Positions 1 to 12,800 of a DNA stretch of 64,000 nucleotides are shown here, piece by piece (within the stretch, counting starts at the first letter, position 1; each line of letters opens with the position of its first letter). The stretch is from Hydractinia symbiolongicarpus (taxonomy: Eukaryota; Cnidaria; Hydrozoa; Anthoathecata; Hydractiniidae): contig NC_079887.1 in NCBI RefSeq assembly GCF_029227915.1, forward strand, positions 5,084,001 to 5,148,000, written 5' to 3'. The notes under the pieces are model-generated. The model was not told the DNA's origin. It worked only from the letters and a program-made list of their open reading frames with translations, and searched no databases. The translations under genes were made by a program, and so were the position numbers.

Positions 1-185
1 TTGATGAGACGCCTAACAAAAGTTGTTTAATCGCCGGCAAGCGAAAACCCGCGATTTCCCGTAAATCCCGGGTTTGGCCCGTATAGTCGAATGTATACAA
101 AGAAAGTACCCTGTGAGTAAACTCATTTCCAAAACGATTTTATAAAGTATCTCTTTACCACTAAAACGCATGAGACTTGTAGTTT

Positions 186-207
186 TCAAAAATGTTTTCA
201 TTTTTGA
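186..207. repeat. Conserved perfect hairpin of satellite 1 (representative copy)
   Basis: TCAAAAATG (186-194) and CATTTTTGA (199-207) are exact reverse complements separated by TTTT, giving a 9-bp stem with a 4-nt loop. The same palindrome recurs in most satellite 1 monomers. Exceptions carry a changed left arm (caaatatg near 595, taaaaacg near 2220, 2825, 4040 and 4650), which breaks or shortens the stem. Confidence 0.85.
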
Positions 208-2035
208 TGAGACGCGGAATAGAAGAAGTTTAATCGCCGGCAAACGAAAACCTGCGATTTCCCGTAAATCCCGGACTCGGCCCATATAGTCAAAATTATA
301 CAAAGAAAGTACCCAGGGAGTAAACTCATCTCCAGAACGATTTTTTAAATTATTTTTTCACCACTAAAACGCATGAGACTTGTAGTTTTCAAAAATGTTT
401 TCATTTTTGATGAGACGCCTAACAAAAGTTGTTTAATCGCCGGCAAGCGAAAACCCGCGATTTCCCGTAAATCCCGGGTTTGGCCCGTATAGTCGAATGT
501 ATACAAAGAAAGTACCCTGTGAGTAAACTCATTTCCAAAACGATTTTATAAAGTATCTCTTTACCACTAAAACGCATGAGACTTGTAGTTTTCAAATATG
601 TTTTCATTTTTGATGAGACGCTGAATAAAAGAATTTTAATCGCCGTCAAACGAAAACCCGCCATTTCCCGTAAACCCCGGACTCGGCCCGTATAGTCAAA
701 AGTATACGAAGAAAGTACCCAGGGAGTAAACTCATTTCCCGAACGATTTTTTAAATTATTTTTTCACCACTAAAACGCATGAGACTTGTAGTTTTCAAAA
801 ATGTTTTCATTTTTGATGAGACGCTTAATAAAAGAGGTTTAATCGCCGGCAAACGAAAACCCGCGATTTCCCGTAAATCCCGGCTTGGCCCGTATAGTCG
901 AATGTATACAAAGAAAGTACCCAGGGAGTAAACTCATTTCCCGAACGATGTTTTAAAATTTTTTTTCACGACTAAAACGCATGAGACTAGTAGTTTTCAA
1001 AAATGTTTTCATTTTTGATGAGACGCTCAATGAAAGAGGTTTAATCGGCAGCAAACGAAAACCCGCGATTTCCCGTAAATCCCGGGCTTGGCCCGTATAG
1101 TCGAATGTAAACAAAGAAAGTACCCTGTGAGTAAACTCATTTCCAAAGCGATTTTTTAAAGTATCTCTTTACCACTAAAACGCATGAGACTTGTAGTTTT
1201 CAAAAATGTTTTCATTTTTGATGAGACGCTGAATAAAAGAAGTTTAATCGCCGTCAAACGAAAACCCGCCATTTCCCGTAAACCCCGGACTCGGCCCGTA
1301 TAGTCAAAAGTATACAAAGAAAGTACCCAGGGAGTAAACTCATTTCCCGAACGATTTTTTATATTATTTTTTCACCACTAAAACGCATGAGACTTGTAGT
1401 TTTCAAAAATGTTTTCATTTTTGATGGGACGCTGAATAAAAGTAGTTTAATCGCCGGCAAACGAAAACCCGCCATTTCCCGTAAACCCCGGACTCGGCCC
1501 GCATAGTTAAAAGTATACAAAGAAAGTACCCAGGGAGTAAACTCATTTCCCGAACGATTTTTTATATTATTTTTTCACCACTAAAACGCATGAGACTTGT
1601 AGTTTTCAAAAATGTTTTCATTTTTGATGGGACGCTGAATAAAAGTAGTTTAATCGCTGGCAAACGAAAACCCGCGATTTCCCGTAAATCCCGGACTCGG
1701 CCCGTATAGTCAAAAGTATACAAAGAAAGTACCCAGGGAGTAAACTCATTTCCCGAACGATTTTTTAAATTATTTTTTCACCACTAAAACGCATGAGACT
1801 TGTAGTTTTCAAAAATGTTTTCATTTTTGATGAGACGCTTAATAAAAGAGGTGTAATCTCCGGCAAACGAAAACCCGCGATTTCCCGTAAATCCCGGCTT
1901 GGCCCGTATAGTCGAATGTATACAAAGAAAGTACCCAGGGAGTAAACTCATTTCCCGAACGATGTTTTAAAATTTTTTTTCACCACTAAAACGCATGAGA
2001 CTAGTAGTTTTCAAAAATATTTTCATTTTTGATGA

Positions 2036-3862
2036 GACGCTCAATGAAAGAGGTTTATTCGCCGGCAAACGAAAACCCGCGATTTCCCGTAAATCCCGGG
2101 CTTGGCCCGTATAGTCGAATGTATACAAAGAAAGTACCCTGTGAGTAAACTCATTTCCAGAACGATTTTTTAGATTATTTTTTCACCACTAAAACGCATA
2201 GGACTTGTAGTTTTTAAAAACGTTTTCATTTTTGATGAGACGCTGAATAAAAGAAGTTTAATCGCCGGCAAACGAAAACCCGCCATTTCCCGTAAACCCC
2301 GGACTCGGCCCGTATAGTCAAAAGTATACAAAGAAAGTACCCAGGGAGTAAACTCATTTCCCGAACGATTTTTTAAATTATTTTTTCACCACTAAAACGC
2401 ATGAGACTTGTAGTTTTCAAAAATGTTTTCATTTTTGATGAGACGCTTAATAAAAGAGGTTTAATCGCCGGCAAACAAAAACCCGCGATTTCCCGTAAAT
2501 CCCGGCTTGGCCCGTATAGTCGAATGTATACAAAGAAAGTACCCAGCGAGTAAACTCATTTCCCGAACGATGTTTTAAAATTTTTTTTCACCACTAAAAC
2601 GCATGAGACTGGTAGTTTTCAAAAATGTTTTCATTTTTGATGAGACGCTCAATGAAAGAGGTTTAATCGCCGGCAAACGAAAACCCGCGATTTCCCGTAA
2701 ATCCCGGGTTTGGCCCGTATAGTCGAATGTATACAAAGAAAGTACCCTGTGAGTAAACTCATTTCCAAAACGATTTTTTATATTATTTTTTCACCACTAA
2801 AACGCATGAGACTTGTAGTTTTTAAAAACGTTTTCATTTTTGATGAGACGCTGAATAAAAGAAGTTTAATCGACGGCAAACGAAAACCCGCCATTTCCCG
2901 TAAACCCCGGACTCGGCCCGTATAGTCAAAAGTATACAAAGAAAGTACCCAGGGAGTAAACTCATTTCCCGAACGATTTTTTAAATTATTTTTTCACCAC
3001 TAAAACGCATGAGACTTGTAGTTTTCAAAAATGTTTTCATTTTTGATGAGACGCTTAATAAAAGAGGTTTAATCGCCGGCAAACGAAAACCCGCGATTTC
3101 CCGTAAATCCCGGCTTGGCCCGTATAGTTGAATGTATACAAAGAAAGTACCCAGCGAGTAAACTCATTTCCCGAACGATGTTTTAAAATTTTTTTTCACC
3201 ACTAAAACGCATGAGACTGGTAGTTTTCAAAAATGTTTTCATTTTTGATGAGACGCTCAATGAAAGAGGTTTAATCGCCGGCAAACGAAAACCCGCGATT
3301 TCCCGTAAATCCCGGGTTTGGCCCGTATAGTCGAATGTATACAAAGAAAGTACCCTGTGAGTAAACTCATTTCCAAAACGATTTTTTATATTATTTTTTC
3401 ACCACTAAAACGCATGAGACTTGTAGTTTTCAAAAATGTTTTCATTTTTGATGGGACGCTGAATAAAAGTAGTTTAATCACCGGCAAACAAAACCCGCCA
3501 TTTCCCGTAAATCCCGGACTCGGCCCGTATAGTCAAAAGTATACAAAGAAAGTACCCAGGGAGTAAACTCATTTCCCGAACGATTTTTTAAATTATTTTT
3601 TCACCACTAAAACGCATGAGACTTGTAGTTTTCAAAAATGTTTTCATTTTTGATGAGACGCTTAATAAAAGAGGTTTAATCGCCGGCAAACGAAAACCCG
3701 CGATTTCCCGTAAATCCCGGCTTGGAACGTATAGTCGAATGTATACAAAGAAAGTACCCAGGGAGTAAACTCATTTCCCGAACGATGTTTTAAAATTTTT
3801 TTTCACCACTAAAACGCATGAGACTAGTAGTTTTCAAAAATGTTTTCATTTTTGATGAGACG
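2036..3862. repeat. Satellite 1 higher-order repeat, three-monomer unit of ~609 bp
   Basis: Monomer subtypes follow each other in a fixed order of three. The gacgctcaatgaaagagg subtype recurs near 2036, 2645, 3254 and 3863 (about 609 bp apart). The gatgttttaaaa subtype recurs near 1960, 2568, 3177 and 3783. This is higher-order repeat organisation, with triplets more alike than adjacent monomers. An earlier copy of the same subtype at about 1021 lies five monomers upstream, so the order is less regular to the left. Confidence 0.8.
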
Positions 3863-3949
3863 CTCAATGAAAGAGGTTTAATCGCCGGCAAACGAAAACC
3901 CGCGATTTCCCGTAAATCCCGGACTTGGCCCGTATAGTCGAATGTATAC

Positions 3950-5175
3950 AAAGAAAGTACCCTGTGAGTAAACTCATTTCCAGAACGATTTTTTAGATTA
4001 TTTTTTCACCACTAAAACGCATAAGACTTGTAGTTTTTAAAAACGTTTTCATTTTTGATGAGACGCTGAATAAAAGAAGTTTAATCGCTGGCAAACGAAA
4101 ACCCGCGATTTCCCGTAAATCCCGGGCTTGGCCCGTATAGTTGAATGTATATAAAGAAAGTACCCAGGGAGTAAACTGATTTCCCGAACGATTTTTCAAA
4201 TTATTTTTGCACCACTAGAACGAATGAGACTTGTAGTTTTCAAAAATGTTTTCATTTTTAATGAGACGCTTAATGAAAGAGGTTTAATCGCCGGCAAACG
4301 AAAACCCGCGATTTCCCGTAAATCCCGGGCTTGTCCGTATAGTCGAATGTATACAAAGAAAGTACCCTGTGAGTAAAGTCATTTCCAGAACGATTTTTTA
4401 AATTATCTTTTCACCACTAAAACGCATGAGACTTGTAGTTTTCAAAAATGTTTTCATTTTTGATGAGACGCTGAATAAAAGAAGTTTAATCGCCGGCAAA
4501 CGAAAACCTGCGATTTCCCGTAAATCCCGGACTCGGCCCATATAGTCAAAATTATACAAAGAAAGTACCCTGTGAGTAAACTCATTTCCAGAACGATTTT
4601 TTAGATTATTTTTTCACCACTAAAACGCATAAGACTAGTAGTTTTTAAAAACGTTTTCATTTTTGATGAGACGCTGAATAAAAGAAGTTTAATCGCCGGC
4701 AAACGAAAACCCGCGATTTCCCGTAAATCCCGGGCTTGGCCCGTATAGTTGAATGTATATAAAGAAAGTACCCAGGGAGTAAACTGATTTCCCGAACGAT
4801 TTTTCAAATTATTTTTGCACCACTAGAACGAATGAGACTTGTAGTTTTCAAAAATGTTTTCATTTTTAATGAGACGCTTAATGAAAGAGGTTTAATCGCC
4901 GGCAAACGAAAACCCGCGATTTCCCGTAAATCCCGGGCTTGTCCCGTATAGTCGAATGTATACAAAGAAAGTACCCTGTGAGTAAAGTCATTTCCAGAAC
5001 GATTTTTTAAATTATCTTTTCACCACTAAAACGCATGAGACTTGTAGTTTTCAAAAATGTTTTCATTTTTGATGAGACGCTGAATAAAAGAAGTTTAATC
5101 GCCGGCAAACGAAAACCTGCGATTTCCCGTAAATCCCGGACTCGGCCCATATAGTCAAAATTATACAAAGAAAGT
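3950..5175. repeat. 608-bp tandem duplication at the right end of satellite 1
   Basis: Three monomers at about 3950-4567 recur at about 4558-5175 with a shift of 608 bp. Shared private variants include gtatataaagaaag (4147 and 4755), aaactgatttcccg, tttttgcaccactagaacgaatg and atttttaatgagacgc. Only a few differences are visible, such as gctggc/gccggc at 4086/4694 and one extra c in ttgtcccg near 4940. The pair adjoins the array border. Confidence 0.85.
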
Positions 5176-5278
5176 ACGCAGGGAGTAAACTCATTTCCAG
5201 AACGATTTTTTAAATTATTTTTTCACCACTAAAACGCATGAGACTTGTAGTTTTCAAAAATGTTTTCATTTTTGATGA

Positions 5279-5285
5279 GACTCCA
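5279..5285. other. Direct junction between satellite 1 and satellite 2
   Basis: Satellite 1 is followed to gatgagac, ending at 5281, and satellite 2 (tccaattgtctcac) begins at 5282 with no unique sequence between them. The two families also stay unmixed on either side. The join is consistent with nonhomologous joining or a slippage event at a few shared bases. Confidence 0.85.
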
Positions 5286-5498
5286 ATTGTCTCACTTTCA
5301 CATTTATAAGGTCACAAATGAAATGTAGTTTTTGAGACTGTTGCTAATTATTCAGCGCGCGATAACGGCTACGATTGGTCCCACAGCACAAAATTACTTA
5401 TTTGTCTACATTTTTGAATAAAGCGCTACCCCACCGCCCAGTGTAATCGCTGAGTTCCGGCAATCAGGTCAAGTTAAGAAGCATGTTATTTCTTGGAG
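5282..5498. repeat. Truncated first satellite 2 monomer
   Basis: This first unit is 217 bp instead of about 372 bp. After ggtcac at 5315 it jumps to aaatgaaatgtagttttt, so about 155 bp covering the cagttcaattaag, gcgatgcaacctag and acatgttggtacg blocks are missing. An internally deleted edge monomer is common at satellite borders. Confidence 0.85.
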
Positions 5499-6140
5499 TC
5501 CAAATGTCTCACTTATCACATTTATAAGGTCATAGTCCAAAGTTAGTTCAATTAAGTCCTACAGTCAATCGTTTCATTGTTAAAAGCGATGCAACCTAGT
5601 AATACCAGAAAAATATCGCTAAATACATGTTGGTACGAGCATGTGACCCAACCGTTGTAACTCAAACGAACTGACACCGTTAGAAAGTCAATGAAATGTA
5701 GTTTTTGAATCTGTCTCTATTTCTTCAGGGCGTCCTTACGGCTACGATTGGTCCCACAGCACAAAATGACTTATTTGTCTACATTTTTGAATAAAGCGCT
5801 ACCCCAGCGCCCAGTGTAATCGCTGAGTTCCGGCATCATGTAAAATTAAGAAGAATGTTTTTTCGTGGAGTCCAATTGTCTCACTTTTACATTTATAAGG
5901 CCACAGCCCAAAATCAGTTCAATTAAGTCCCACAGTCAATCGTTTCATTGTTAAAAGCGATGCAACCTAGTAATATCAGAAAAATATCGCAAAATACATG
6001 TTGGTACGACTATGTGATCAAACCGTTGTAACTCAAACTGACTGACACCGTCAGAAAGTCAATGATATGTACTTTTTGAAACTGTCTCTATTTCTTCAGC
6101 GCGCGATAACAGCTAGGATTGGTCCTACAGTAGGAAATGA

Positions 6141-9100
6141 CTTATTTATCTAAATTCTTAAACGAAGCGCTACCACAGCGCCCAGTGTAATCGCTGATTT
6201 CCGGCAATCACGTCAAATTAAGAAGAATGTTTTTTCTTGGAGTCCAATTGTCTCATATATCAGATTTATCAGGTCAAAGTCCAAAGTTAGTACATTTAAG
6301 TTCCACAGTCAATCGTTTCATTGTTAAAAGCGATGCAACCTAGTAATATCAGAAAAATATCGCTAAATACATGTTGGTACGAATTTGTGACCCAATCGTT
6401 TTAACTCAAACGGACTGTCACCCTTAGAAAGGCAATGCAATGTAGTTTTTGAGACTGTCCCTATTTCTTCTGCACGTCCTAACGGCTACGATTGGTCCTA
6501 CAGCACAAAATGACTTTTTCGTCTACATTTTTGAATAAAGCGCTACCCCAGCGCCCAGTGTAATCGCTGAGTTCCGGCAATCATGTCAAATTAAGAAGAA
6601 TGTTATTTCTTGGAGTCCAATTGTCTCACTTATCACATTTTTAAGGTCATAGTCCAAAATCAGTTCAATTAAGTCCCACAGTCAGTCGTTGCACTGTTAA
6701 AAGCGATACAACTTAGTAATATCGGAAAAAATCACTAACAACATATTGGTACGAATATGTGACTCAATCGTTGTAACTCAAACGGACTGACACCCTTAGA
6801 AAGTCAATGAAATGTACTTTTTGAAACTGTCGCTAATTCTTCAGCGCGTGATTACGGCTAGGATTGGTCCCACAGTAAAAAATGACTTAATAATCTAAAT
6901 TTTTAAAAGAAGTGCTACCACAGCGCCCAGTGTAATCGCTGAGTTGCGGCAATCATGTCAAATTAAAAAGAATGTTATTTCTTGGAGTCCAATTGTCTCA
7001 CTTTCACATTTATAAGGTCACAGCCCAAAGTCAGTTCAATTAAGTCCCACAGTCAATCGTTTCATTGTTAAAAGCGATGCAACCTAGTAGTGTGAGAGAA
7101 AAATCGCTAAATACATGTTGGTACGAGTATGTGACGCAACCGTTGTAACTGAATCGGATTGATACCGTTAGAAAGTCAATGAAATGTAGTTTTTGAGACT
7201 GTTGCTATTTCTTCAGCGCGCGATAACGGCTACGATTGGTCCCACACCACATAATTACTTATTTGTCTACATTTTTCAATAAAGCGCTACCCCAGCGCCC
7301 AGTGTAATCGCTGAGTTCCGGCAATCAGGTCAAGTTAAGAAGAATGTTATTTCATGGAGTCCAATTGTCTCACTTATCACATTTGTAAGATCATAGTCCA
7401 AAGTTAGTTCAATTAAGTCCTACAGTCAATCGTTTCATTGTTAAAAGCGATGCAACCTAGTAATACCTGAAAAATATCGCTAAATACATGTTGGTACGAG
7501 CATGTGACCCAACCGTTGTAACTCAAACGAACTGACACCGTTAGAAAGTCAATGAAATGTACCTTTTGAAACTGTCGCTAATTCTTCAGAGCGCAATAAC
7601 GGCTAGGATTGGTCCCACAGTAAAAACTGGCTTATTAATCTAAATTTTTAAGCGAAGCGCTACCACAGCGTCCAGTGTAATCGCTGAGTTCCGGCATTCA
7701 GGTCAAATTAAGAAGAATGTTATTTCTTGGAGTTCAATTGTCTCCTTTATCACATTTATCATGTCACAGTCCAAAGTTAGTTCAATTAAGTCCCACAGTC
7801 AATCGTTTCATTTTTAAAAGCGATGCAACCTAGTAATATCGGTAAGACATCACTAAATACATGTTGGTACGAATATGTGACGCAACTGTTGTAGTTGAAA
7901 CGAACTGATACCGTTAGAAAGTCAAAGAAATGTAGTATTTGAAACTATCTCTATTTCTTCAGCGCGCACTAAGGGCTAGGATTGGTCCCACAGTAAAAAT
8001 TGACTTGTTTATCTAAATTTTTAAATGAAGCGCTACCACAGCGCCCAGTGTAATTGCTGAGTTTCGGCAGTCATGTCAAATTAAGAAGAATGTTATTTCT
8101 TGGAATCCAATTGTCACACTTATAACATTTATAAGGTCACAGTCCAAAATCAGTTCAATTAAGTCCCACAGTCAATCGTTTCATTGTTAAAAGCGATGCA
8201 ACCTAGTAATATCAGAAAAATATCGCTAAATACATGTTGGAACAAATACGTGTCCCAATTGTTGTAACTCAAACGGACTGACACCCTTAGAAAGTCAATG
8301 AAATGTACTTTTGAAACTGTCTCTATTTCTTCAGCGCGCGATAACAGCTAGGATTGGTCCCACAGTAAGAAATGACTTATTTATCTAAATTTTAAATGAA
8401 GCGCTACTACAGCGCCCAGTGTAATCGCTGAGTTCCCGCAATCACGTCAAATTAAAAAGAATGTTATTTCTTGGAGTCCAATTGTCTCATTTATCACATT
8501 TATCAGGTCACAGTCCAAAGTTAGTACAATTAAGTTCCACAGTCAATCGTTTCATTGTTAAAAGCGATGCAACCTAGTAATATCAGAAAAATATCGCTAA
8601 ATACATGTTGGTACGAATATGTGACCCAATCGTTGTAACTCAAACGGGCTGAAACCCTGGGAAAGTCAATGAAATGTAGTTTTTGAAACTGTCGCTAATT
8701 CTGCAGCGCGTGATAACGGCTAGGATTGGTCCCACAGTAAAAAATGATTTGTTAATCTAAATTTTTAAATGAAGTGCTACCATAGCGCCCAGTGTAATCG
8801 CTGAGTTCCGGCAATCACGTCAAATTAAGAAGAATGTTATTTCTTGGAGTCTAATTGTCTCATTTATCACATTTATCAGGTCACAGCCCAAAATCAGTTC
8901 AATTAAGTCCCACAGTCAATCGTTTCATTGTTAAAAGCGATGCAACCTAATAGTATGAGAGAAAAATCGCTAAATACATGTTGGTACGAGTATGTGACGC
9001 AACCGTTGTAACTGAAGCGAATTGATACCGTTAGAAAGTCAATGAAATGTAATTTTTGAGACTGGCTCTATTTGTTCTGCGCGTCCTAACGGCTACGATT

Positions 9101-9867
9101 GGTCCCACAGCACAAAATGACTTATTTGTCTATATTTTTGAATAAGGCGCTACCCCGGCACCCAGTGTAATCGTTGAGTTCCGGCAATCATGTTAAATTA
9201 AGAAGATTGTTTATTTCTTGGAGTCCAATTGTCTCACTTATCACATTTTTAAGATCATAGTCCAAAATCAGTTCAATTAAGTCCCACAGTCAATCGTTTC
9301 ATTGTTAAAAGCGATGCAACCTAGTAATACCAGAAAAATATCGCTAAATACATGTTGGTACGAGCATGTGACCCAACCGTTGTAACTCAAACGAACTGAC
9401 ACCGTTAGAAAGTCAATAAAATGTACTTTTTGAAACTGTCGCTAATTCTTCAGCGCGCAATAACGGCTAGGATTGGTCCCACAGTAAAACCTGGCTTATT
9501 AATCTAAATTTTTAAGCGAAGCGCTACCACAGCGTCCAGTGTAATCGCTGAGTTCCGGCATTCAGGTCAAATTAAGAAGAATGTTATTTCTTGGAGTTCA
9601 ATTGTCTCCTTTATCACATTTATCATGTCACAGTCCAAAGTTAGTTCAATTAAGTCCCACAGTCAATCGTTTCATTGTTAAAAGCGATGCAACCTAGCAA
9701 TATCGGTAAGACATCACTAAGTACATGTTGGTACGAATATGTGACGCAACTGTTGTAGTTGAAACGGACTGATACCGTTAGAAAGTCAAAGAAATGTAGT
9801 ATTTGAAACTATCTCTATTTCTTCAGCGCGCACTAAGGGCTAGGATTGGTCCCACAGTAAAAATTGA
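6141..9867. repeat. Satellite 2 ten-monomer block, copy A (3727 bp)
   Basis: First copy of a tandem duplication with shift 3727 bp (ten monomers). Markers found here and exactly 3727 bp downstream include tctcatatatcag (6251/9978) and attcttaaacgaag (about 6153/9880). The left border falls within cttatttatctaaatt, which both borders share. No mismatch to copy B was noticed in the lines compared. Confidence 0.9.
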
Positions 9868-12800
9868 CTTATTTATCTAAATTCTTAAACGAAGCGCTAC
9901 CACAGCGCCCAGTGTAATCGCTGATTTCCGGCAATCACGTCAAATTAAGAAGAATGTTTTTTCTTGGAGTCCAATTGTCTCATATATCAGATTTATCAGG
10001 TCAAAGTCCAAAGTTAGTACATTTAAGTTCCACAGTCAATCGTTTCATTGTTAAAAGCGATGCAACCTAGTAATATCAGAAAAATATCGCTAAATACATG
10101 TTGGTACGAATTTGTGACCCAATCGTTTTAACTCAAACGGACTGTCACCCTTAGAAAGGCAATGCAATGTAGTTTTTGAGACTGTCCCTATTTCTTCTGC
10201 ACGTCCTAACGGCTACGATTGGTCCTACAGCACAAAATGACTTTTTCGTCTACATTTTTGAATAAAGCGCTACCCCAGCGCCCAGTGTAATCGCTGAGTT
10301 CCGGCAATCATGTCAAATTAAGAAGAATGTTATTTCTTGGAGTCCAATTGTCTCACTTATCACATTTTTAAGGTCATAGTCCAAAATCAGTTCAATTAAG
10401 TCCCACAGTCAGTCGTTGCACTGTTAAAAGCGATACAACTTAGTAATATCGGAAAAAATCACTAACAACATATTGGTACGAATATGTGACTCAATCGTTG
10501 TAACTCAAACGGACTGACACCCTTAGAAAGTCAATGAAATGTACTTTTTGAAACTGTCGCTAATTCTTCAGCGCGTGATTACGGCTAGGATTGGTCCCAC
10601 AGTAAAAAATGACTTAATAATCTAAATTTTTAAAAGAAGTGCTACCACAGCGCCCAGTGTAATCGCTGAGTTGCGGCAATCATGTCAAATTAAAAAGAAT
10701 GTTATTTCTTGGAGTCCAATTGTCTCACTTTCACATTTATAAGGTCACAGCCCAAAGTCAGTTCAATTAAGTCCCACAGTCAATCGTTTCATTGTTAAAA
10801 GCGATGCAACCTAGTAGTGTGAGAGAAAAATCGCTAAATACATGTTGGTACGAGTATGTGACGCAACCGTTGTAACTGAATCGGATTGATACCGTTAGAA
10901 AGTCAATGAAATGTAGTTTTTGAGACTGTTGCTATTTCTTCAGCGCGCGATAACGGCTACGATTGGTCCCACACCACATAATTACTTATTTGTCTACATT
11001 TTTCAATAAAGCGCTACCCCAGCGCCCAGTGTAATCGCTGAGTTCCGGCAATCAGGTCAAGTTAAGAAGAATGTTATTTCATGGAGTCCAATTGTCTCAC
11101 TTATCACATTTGTAAGATCATAGTCCAAAGTTAGTTCAATTAAGTCCTACAGTCAATCGTTTCATTGTTAAAAGCGATGCAACCTAGTAATACCTGAAAA
11201 ATATCGCTAAATACATGTTGGTACGAGCATGTGACCCAACCGTTGTAACTCAAACGAACTGACACCGTTAGAAAGTCAATGAAATGTACCTTTTGAAACT
11301 GTCGCTAATTCTTCAGAGCGCAATAACGGCTAGGATTGGTCCCACAGTAAAAACTGGCTTATTAATCTAAATTTTTAAGCGAAGCGCTACCACAGCGTCC
11401 AGTGTAATCGCTGAGTTCCGGCATTCAGGTCAAATTAAGAAGAATGTTATTTCTTGGAGTTCAATTGTCTCCTTTATCACATTTATCATGTCACAGTCCA
11501 AAGTTAGTTCAATTAAGTCCCACAGTCAATCGTTTCATTTTTAAAAGCGATGCAACCTAGTAATATCGGTAAGACATCACTAAATACATGTTGGTACGAA
11601 TATGTGACGCAACTGTTGTAGTTGAAACGAACTGATACCGTTAGAAAGTCAAAGAAATGTAGTATTTGAAACTATCTCTATTTCTTCAGCGCGCACTAAG
11701 GGCTAGGATTGGTCCCACAGTAAAAATTGACTTGTTTATCTAAATTTTTAAATGAAGCGCTACCACAGCGCCCAGTGTAATTGCTGAGTTTCGGCAGTCA
11801 TGTCAAATTAAGAAGAATGTTATTTCTTGGAATCCAATTGTCACACTTATAACATTTATAAGGTCACAGTCCAAAATCAGTTCAATTAAGTCCCACAGTC
11901 AATCGTTTCATTGTTAAAAGCGATGCAACCTAGTAATATCAGAAAAATATCGCTAAATACATGTTGGAACAAATACGTGTCCCAATTGTTGTAACTCAAA
12001 CGGACTGACACCCTTAGAAAGTCAATGAAATGTACTTTTGAAACTGTCTCTATTTCTTCAGCGCGCGATAACAGCTAGGATTGGTCCCACAGTAAGAAAT
12101 GACTTATTTATCTAAATTTTAAATGAAGCGCTACTACAGCGCCCAGTGTAATCGCTGAGTTCCCGCAATCACGTCAAATTAAAAAGAATGTTATTTCTTG
12201 GAGTCCAATTGTCTCATTTATCACATTTATCAGGTCACAGTCCAAAGTTAGTACAATTAAGTTCCACAGTCAATCGTTTCATTGTTAAAAGCGATGCAAC
12301 CTAGTAATATCAGAAAAATATCGCTAAATACATGTTGGTACGAATATGTGACCCAATCGTTGTAACTCAAACGGGCTGAAACCCTGGGAAAGTCAATGAA
12401 ATGTAGTTTTTGAAACTGTCGCTAATTCTGCAGCGCGTGATAACGGCTAGGATTGGTCCCACAGTAAAAAATGATTTGTTAATCTAAATTTTTAAATGAA
12501 GTGCTACCATAGCGCCCAGTGTAATCGCTGAGTTCCGGCAATCACGTCAAATTAAGAAGAATGTTATTTCTTGGAGTCTAATTGTCTCATTTATCACATT
12601 TATCAGGTCACAGCCCAAAATCAGTTCAATTAAGTCCCACAGTCAATCGTTTCATTGTTAAAAGCGATGCAACCTAATAGTATGAGAGAAAAATCGCTAA
12701 ATACATGTTGGTACGAGTATGTGACGCAACCGTTGTAACTGAAGCGAATTGATACCGTTAGAAAGTCAATGAAATGTAATTTTTGAGACTGGCTCTATTT

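Larger units (their letters stand above)
1..5281. repeat. Satellite 1 array, ~203-bp monomer, ~26 copies
   Basis: Tandem array with a head-to-tail monomer of about 203 bp. The marker tttttgatgagacgc starts at 201, 404, 607, 810, 1012, 1215 and 1418, giving steps of 203, 203, 203, 202, 203 and 203. The array continues off the left edge. Each monomer has an AT-rich half with a hairpin and a GC-richer half (cgaaaacccgcgatttcccg). Two main variants exist at the block after gaaagtaccc, one with tgtgagtaaa and one with agggagtaaa. A third subtype carries gatgttttaaaatttttttt. Short open frames of 68-96 codons occur on both strands, but they recur with the monomer, 203 is not a multiple of three, and they resemble no known protein, so I do not annotate them as genes. 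No other feature is seen here. Confidence 0.97.

Noticed and set aside
13-664. Open frames of 81-96 codons on the minus strand of satellite 1, and similar ones at 2710-2925, 3318-3566, 3993-4199 and 4601-4807
   Set aside because: They repeat the same peptide because they lie in the same monomer positions, end where the 203-bp period shifts the frame, and have no recognisable domain or start context.
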